64,000 nt of DNA from Lumnitzera littorea (lineage: Eukaryota > Streptophyta > Magnoliopsida > Myrtales > Combretaceae): positions 96,546,520 through 96,610,519 of the forward strand of contig JAMXBB010000001.1 of NCBI GenBank assembly GCA_024138015.1. Direction: 5' to 3'. The position numbers and the translations under genes were made by a program. Of this stretch, positions 61,391-64,000 are shown piece by piece; position 1 is the stretch's first letter, and each line of letters starts with the position of its first letter. The notes under the pieces were generated by a model, which searched no databases, had not been told where the DNA came from, and saw only the letters and a program-made list of their open reading frames with translations.

Positions 61391-63620
61391 TAGTATCGGA
61401 GCTTAGGTTGATGGATCTATGGAACACCTAAGAGAAGGATCACTAAAAGGAAGAAATTGAGCTAGGAATAGGGAGAAAATGTGATTTACCTTATGAAGTT
61501 ATCTACTTTGTTTCTATGTCTATGTCCTTCCCTTCAATCTTGGTTATTTATTTTTCTCATGTTTCTTAGTATCTTTATAGAATGCCACCTAAGAGAAACT
61601 CCGTGTTTAACAGCAGTTTTAGTAGAAGTCAGGACACCCCTCTAGAAAGGAATGAAGGGGGAGAATTTCAGGGTGAGCAATTCTCATTAGAGGAGTTTAC
61701 TGCATAAGGTAAATAGCTACCATAGGGAGGCTATCCAGTATAGGACAACCCATTACCATAACTATGACGAGTAGAAATTGACAATGTGCAGCTACTTCAA
61801 ACCATGAACTAGATGCTGAAGGTTTTAGCTGGGAGGCTATTGCAAGGTGAGTTATGCCACTTACATGTTAAAGGAAACAATGGCTGATTGGTGGGAAGGT
61901 GAGTATGAGAGTACTTCTCAAACAGTGTGAGGGACATAATGGAAACCGCCTATTACAATTGCCAACATGGCAACAAATCTATTGTTGAATATGAAGTGAA
62001 GCTGAACCACCTAGCCAGTTTTTGCCAAAGCCTATCAAGGCTAATGACAAGTCTCGAACTCATTACTTTCTTAAGAGTTTGGAAGTAGATTTATAGCATA
62101 AGATAGGCTACTTCCAACTAACGACTTATGATGATACTATAGAAAGAGCAAAAAGCATATAACAAAATAAAAAGCAAATAGAAGATGATAAGAATCAACC
62201 CCCGAGACTAATCATATATAGCCAAGCTAGAGAACTCCGAGACTCACTCAAAGAATACTAGTTCAAAGCCCTATTCAAGATGAGAATTCCTATCCTGGCC
62301 TCTATATTTCTCTCCTCTGCTGACTTAACTACTGAGCCATCACCTACACTAGGCCTACCAGACAACTGTACCATGATAGTATATCTGAATAGACAACTTC
62401 AAGACTGTTTGAGCCAAACTCCCAAGCCAACTAAGCCTACCACTAACGTCCGACCCCAGCCCAAGTTGATTACTCTACAATGAATGGCTGACCGAGCTCC
62501 GACCTAATCTGGATCGGGTTGACTTTTGACTACAAACTCTCTCTTTTCTTCTTTTCGTCTACTTTGTACCATATTCTCGATGTCTAGCCACCACATGACA
62601 CGTCTTTTAACACGACATTCTAGAAGGATTTTTTACTTTCTGTACTAAATATTCTATCTCTTTTACCCATTTTAGTATGTATTAAATAATCTAATTGTAA
62701 GAGTACCCTTTTTGTTTTTTCATACATATAAAGTAACCTTAGTGGATGGGTATATAAACTCCCACTTAATTGTACGTAGACACCGATCTTCAATATCAAA
62801 ATATATTCCAACCCTAGTGTTCTTATTACCCTTCGACTCTTATCTATTTTCTTTAATAAGGAGTAGTGACAAGTGACTCTTTAGTTCAAACCGATGAGTC
62901 ATATCCGATGGATTGTAGGTTGAGGAGGATCAATTGGTCTATCATATCCAATTAGCAGTTGCTTAGACTTTGCTAACTTTTCTTTGTTTCCTTTTGTTTT
63001 GCTTCGTTGTGGTGTTTCCCCTTGTATCTGACCCCGAAGATGCATCAAAAGAGCAACTTTTGAGTTTGGGAGTGGTGTTAGGAAAAAAGAGCAAGTCCAA
63101 ATGTTACTCTATTGGATAAGGGAAAAGACCTATGTATTAGATACCAATGGCTAAACCTATAGCCATTCCAGCTAGGTCTTATCAACCTAGGCTAGTTTAT
63201 CAATTCATGCTACCACCTTCACCCCAAGTAGTAGTCCGAGTGCGAAGATATCCATAACGTATAGGGCTACATGAGTTGAGTTAGTACAATTGGTTAGAAG
63301 GAGATTGTTTTTCATGTGGTAAAGTTGGGCACTCTAGCAAGACTTGCAATGAAAAATCAATTTAGCGGATCTTTTGTAATATTTGTAAATAAAGGGGTCA
63401 CAAGGCATTTGATTATGGGGCTATAGGAAGGCAAGTGGCTATGGTCCTACAACAGATACCAATACGATGTCTAGCAAGAGCACTGATCAGAGCTCTAGTT
63501 CCTAGACCATAAGAACTAAGACAACGAACTCCTATACATTTCATTACCTTGCAGCAACAACAGCATCAAGAATATCTTAAACATGACACCATAGCAAGTA
63601 CGATCCTTATATATTCTGTA
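61391..63620 (+). pseudogene. Gypsy (Tekay/Del-like) leader and gag remnant
   Basis: Gag starts at 61582 (MPPKRNSVFNSSFSRSQD). The central gag reads ETAYYNCQHGN, YEVKLNHLASFCQSL and YFLKSLEVDL with stops (61930-62200). A complete CCHC zinc knuckle CFSCGKVGHSSKTC lies at 63306-63347; a second one at ~63379-63420 has a stop and lacks its last Cys. The sequence then reads TIASTILIYS, the start of the gypsy protease, and stops matching at about 63620. Multiple stops show it is dead. Confidence 0.78.
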
Positions 63621-64000
63621 AGCCCTAAAGCTAAGTCAAGTAACCATAGGTTTGAGTTTAAAACCCAAGATTTAGGGCAATCGGTTAAAAGATTCGATCA
63701 AACCCAAATTATAAACTATTGAGAGAAATACTAGTAAAAATGACCCCGTAAACTTAAATTTAAGAAAATAAGTAGTAAAATAGGAGACTATAAAATTTTC
63801 AAATTTTAAGCATAATAATTGCTAATTACCGAAAAAGCAAAAAATGTAATCTAATAACTAATAAATTACTAGAGATAGATTATATGTATACTAAAAATTT
63901 TAGAATGACCAAAATAATAATTAGGAATGTTCACGTGTACCCCACATGTATTTACGTGTAGCTAAAAATACGCGTAATTACTTGAATTGGCCAAAAACTA
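63621..64000. other. Window end; nothing firm
   Basis: The sequence changes character abruptly at about 63620 (CTGTAAGCCCTAAAGC), in the middle of the gypsy protease region. This could be another LTR or a deletion junction. No other feature was recognised before the end of the window. Confidence 0.4.

Overview
The window is nuclear DNA from a flowering plant, most likely a eudicot. It shows GT-AG introns, AT-rich non-coding sequence, and plant-type Ty1/copia and Ty3/gypsy retrotransposons, a LINE fragment, Mutator-like elements and MITEs. One host gene dominates it: a full-length, apparently intact orthologue of Arabidopsis NO VEIN (NOV). It lies on the + strand with its ATG at 2495 and stop at 46638-46640. 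I could thread 13 coding exons through it without a frame break, giving about 2,589 residues. The exons are an N-terminal proline-rich region, a conserved plant-specific N-terminal half, a GHKL (Hsp90-like) ATPase fold centred on the exon 6/7 junction, a long middle region, and a C-terminal DUF3883 domain that resembles PD-(D/E)XK nucleases.

The gene covers about 44 kb although its coding sequence is only about 7.8 kb, because several introns have taken up transposons. Intron 1 (8.1 kb) holds a long-TIR, MULE-like non-autonomous element. That element contains a 186-bp tandem duplication with an ambiguous base (N) at its junction. Intron 5 (12.1 kb) holds a nested set: an old minus-strand gypsy element, split by a minus-strand copia element with two 240-bp LTRs, which is itself split by a plus-strand gypsy element and by a 5'-truncated LINE. 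Introns 6 and 9 carry minus-strand copia fragments. Intron 8 carries a PIF/Harbinger-like MITE. Intron 11 carries another long-TIR MITE and a direct-repeat element.

Downstream of the gene (46.7-64 kb) I see no intact host gene. This part holds a copia LTR plus gag remnant (about 49.1-50 kb) and degraded Ulp1 (C48) protease coding sequence on the + strand (about 50.0-51.4 kb). Next comes a block of 21-bp-period repeats with a perfect hairpin (51.6-52.4 kb), then a degraded FAR1/MULE transposase on the - strand (53.5-55.6 kb). Similar repeats in inverted orientation follow (55.7-56.1 kb). Together these look like a decayed, Ulp1-carrying Mutator-like element with unusual repeat-rich flanks. It is followed by three ~740-bp tandem repeats (57.35-59.94 kb), the third broken by a second Harbinger-like MITE with TAA target duplications, and then by the 5' end of a Tekay/Del-like gypsy element (60.0-63.6 kb).

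The first 2.4 kb is upstream intergenic DNA with no recognisable gene. All homology calls come from reading translated sequence and recalling family motifs; no database search was run. Exon coordinates come from splice-site consensus plus frame continuity. The one ambiguous splice site is the exon 5 donor.
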